Origin: Flammeovirgaceae bacterium UBA5008
Lineage (GTDB): Bacteria; Bacteroidota; Bacteroidia; Cytophagales; Cyclobacteriaceae
Assembly (NCBI GenBank): GCA_002398365.1
Contig: DGYK01000011.1
Coordinates: forward strand, 227,689 to 250,541
Direction: 5' to 3'
Length of the DNA: 22,853 nt
Shown here in pieces: positions 22,592 to 22,853 of this stretch; positions within the stretch are counted from its first letter, which is position 1; every line of letters starts with the position of its first letter. A program made the position numbers and the translations under genes. The notes beneath the pieces were generated by a model. That model was not told where the DNA came from and ran no database searches. It saw only the letters and a list, made by a program, of their open reading frames with translations.

Positions 22592-22659
22592 GTTGTTTGA
22601 AATAGAGCAGGGAACAAGAAGTTCCAGAAACCGTGTTGCAATTTGGTTGTTTGAAATAG
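22592..22659. repeat. 14-bp direct repeat
   Basis: GTTGTTTGAAATAG occurs exactly at 22592-22605 and again at 22646-22659, 54 bases apart. The flanks are not similar, so this is not part of a larger duplication. Two binding sites for one regulator would be a natural reading but cannot be shown. Confidence 0.6.
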
Positions 22660-22783
22660 GATCAATGGATGTTTTTAGAATTCCGGACACCAACCCCGGT
22701 AACAAATAACTGGGAAAGTGACAAATTCGATATAAACATTACATGCTCATTACACACTTCACAAAAAAATAATCTACTCAAAA

Positions 22784-22806
22784 TGTGGATAACTTTTGTG
22801 AAAAGT
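22784..22806. promoter_or_regulatory. DnaA-box consensus beside an inverted repeat
   Basis: TGTGGATAA (22784-22792) is the exact reverse complement of the DnaA box TTATCCACA. It is joined to ACTTTT-GTG-AAAAGT (22792-22806), a perfect 6-bp inverted repeat. Only one exact box was found in this region, so it may be a chance match, an autoregulatory site or the edge of a replication origin. Confidence 0.4.
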
Positions 22807-22837
22807 GGGTACCTGTATTTTTTTTGAAGATGTCAAT

Positions 22838-22853
22838 ACCCAAGAAGTTGGGT
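22838..22853. repeat. Hairpin at window end with an alternative partner
   Basis: ACCCAA (22838-22843) and TTGGGT (22848-22853) form a perfect inverted repeat with loop GAAG, possibly continuing outside the window. The same left arm, TACCCA (22837-22842), can instead pair with TGGGTA at 22806-22811. Confidence 0.45.

Larger units (their letters stand above)
22548..22853. other. AT-rich non-coding region at right edge
   Basis: No ORF of note occurs in these 306 bases. They hold a 14-bp direct repeat (22592 and 22646), an exact DnaA-box sequence, a perfect 6-bp inverted repeat and two overlapping potential hairpins at the end. They also include the upstream region of the NHL gene, where TAAATTTC on the minus strand is one base off the -7 consensus. 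Confidence 0.5.

Overview
The window looks like chromosomal DNA from a member of the phylum Bacteroidota, probably the order Cytophagales. Three things point there. The 20925-22547 protein ends in a gliding-motility type (type B) C-terminal sorting domain, which is used only with the Bacteroidota type IX secretion system. Exact TAnnTTTG promoter -7 elements precede two genes. Many products are exported proteins or lipoproteins of kinds common in this phylum. The genus cannot be told from the sequence alone.

Left part (1-9562). A truncated SGNH esterase (tesA-like, minus) is divergent from ybbA-ybbP, an ABC ATPase and a large FtsX-type permease. This is the same arrangement as tesA/ybbAP in Escherichia coli. 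A glycine-rich, probably outer-membrane protein of unknown function follows and overlaps the 3' end of lhgO (L-2-hydroxyglutarate oxidase). Next come a class II glutamine amidotransferase-like protein and an exported lipoprotein MsrB, both on the minus strand. Divergent from msrB is a two-gene unit: a small YfiR-family periplasmic protein, then a HAMP-GAF-coiled-coil membrane sensor with no recognisable output domain.

Middle part (9563-20244, all genes on minus). A cytoplasmic MsrA and a tetratricopeptide-like lipoprotein lie downstream of an alpha-glucan locus. In transcription order the locus is: LacI-type regulator, GH31 alpha-glucosidase, GH13 alpha-amylase-family lipoprotein, MFS sugar transporter, and an exported Fes-type esterase with a glucan-binding-like N-terminal domain. 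GH31, GH13 and the transporter overlap or nearly touch. The likely scheme is that the surface or periplasmic GH13 enzyme trims malto-oligosaccharides, the MFS protein imports the product, the GH31 enzyme releases glucose inside, and LacI senses the sugar. No SusC/SusD pair is present in the window. An operator-like site with the LacI-family core AAnCGnTT lies just after the lacI stop, followed by a terminator-like hairpin.

Right part (20245-22853). A 680-base gap holds a striking tandem array of nineteen 21-bp units with no length variation, alternating between two types in a 42-bp dimer, with an older decayed unit at the left edge. Then comes a secreted NHL-propeller/PKD protein with a type IX sorting domain. 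The last 306 bases are AT-rich and non-coding. They carry an exact DnaA-box consensus beside a perfect inverted repeat, a 14-bp direct repeat, and two competing hairpins at the very end.

The best candidates for something undescribed are the 21/42-bp array and the YfiR plus HAMP-GAF pair. Family assignments rest on motifs read by eye; no database search was run.
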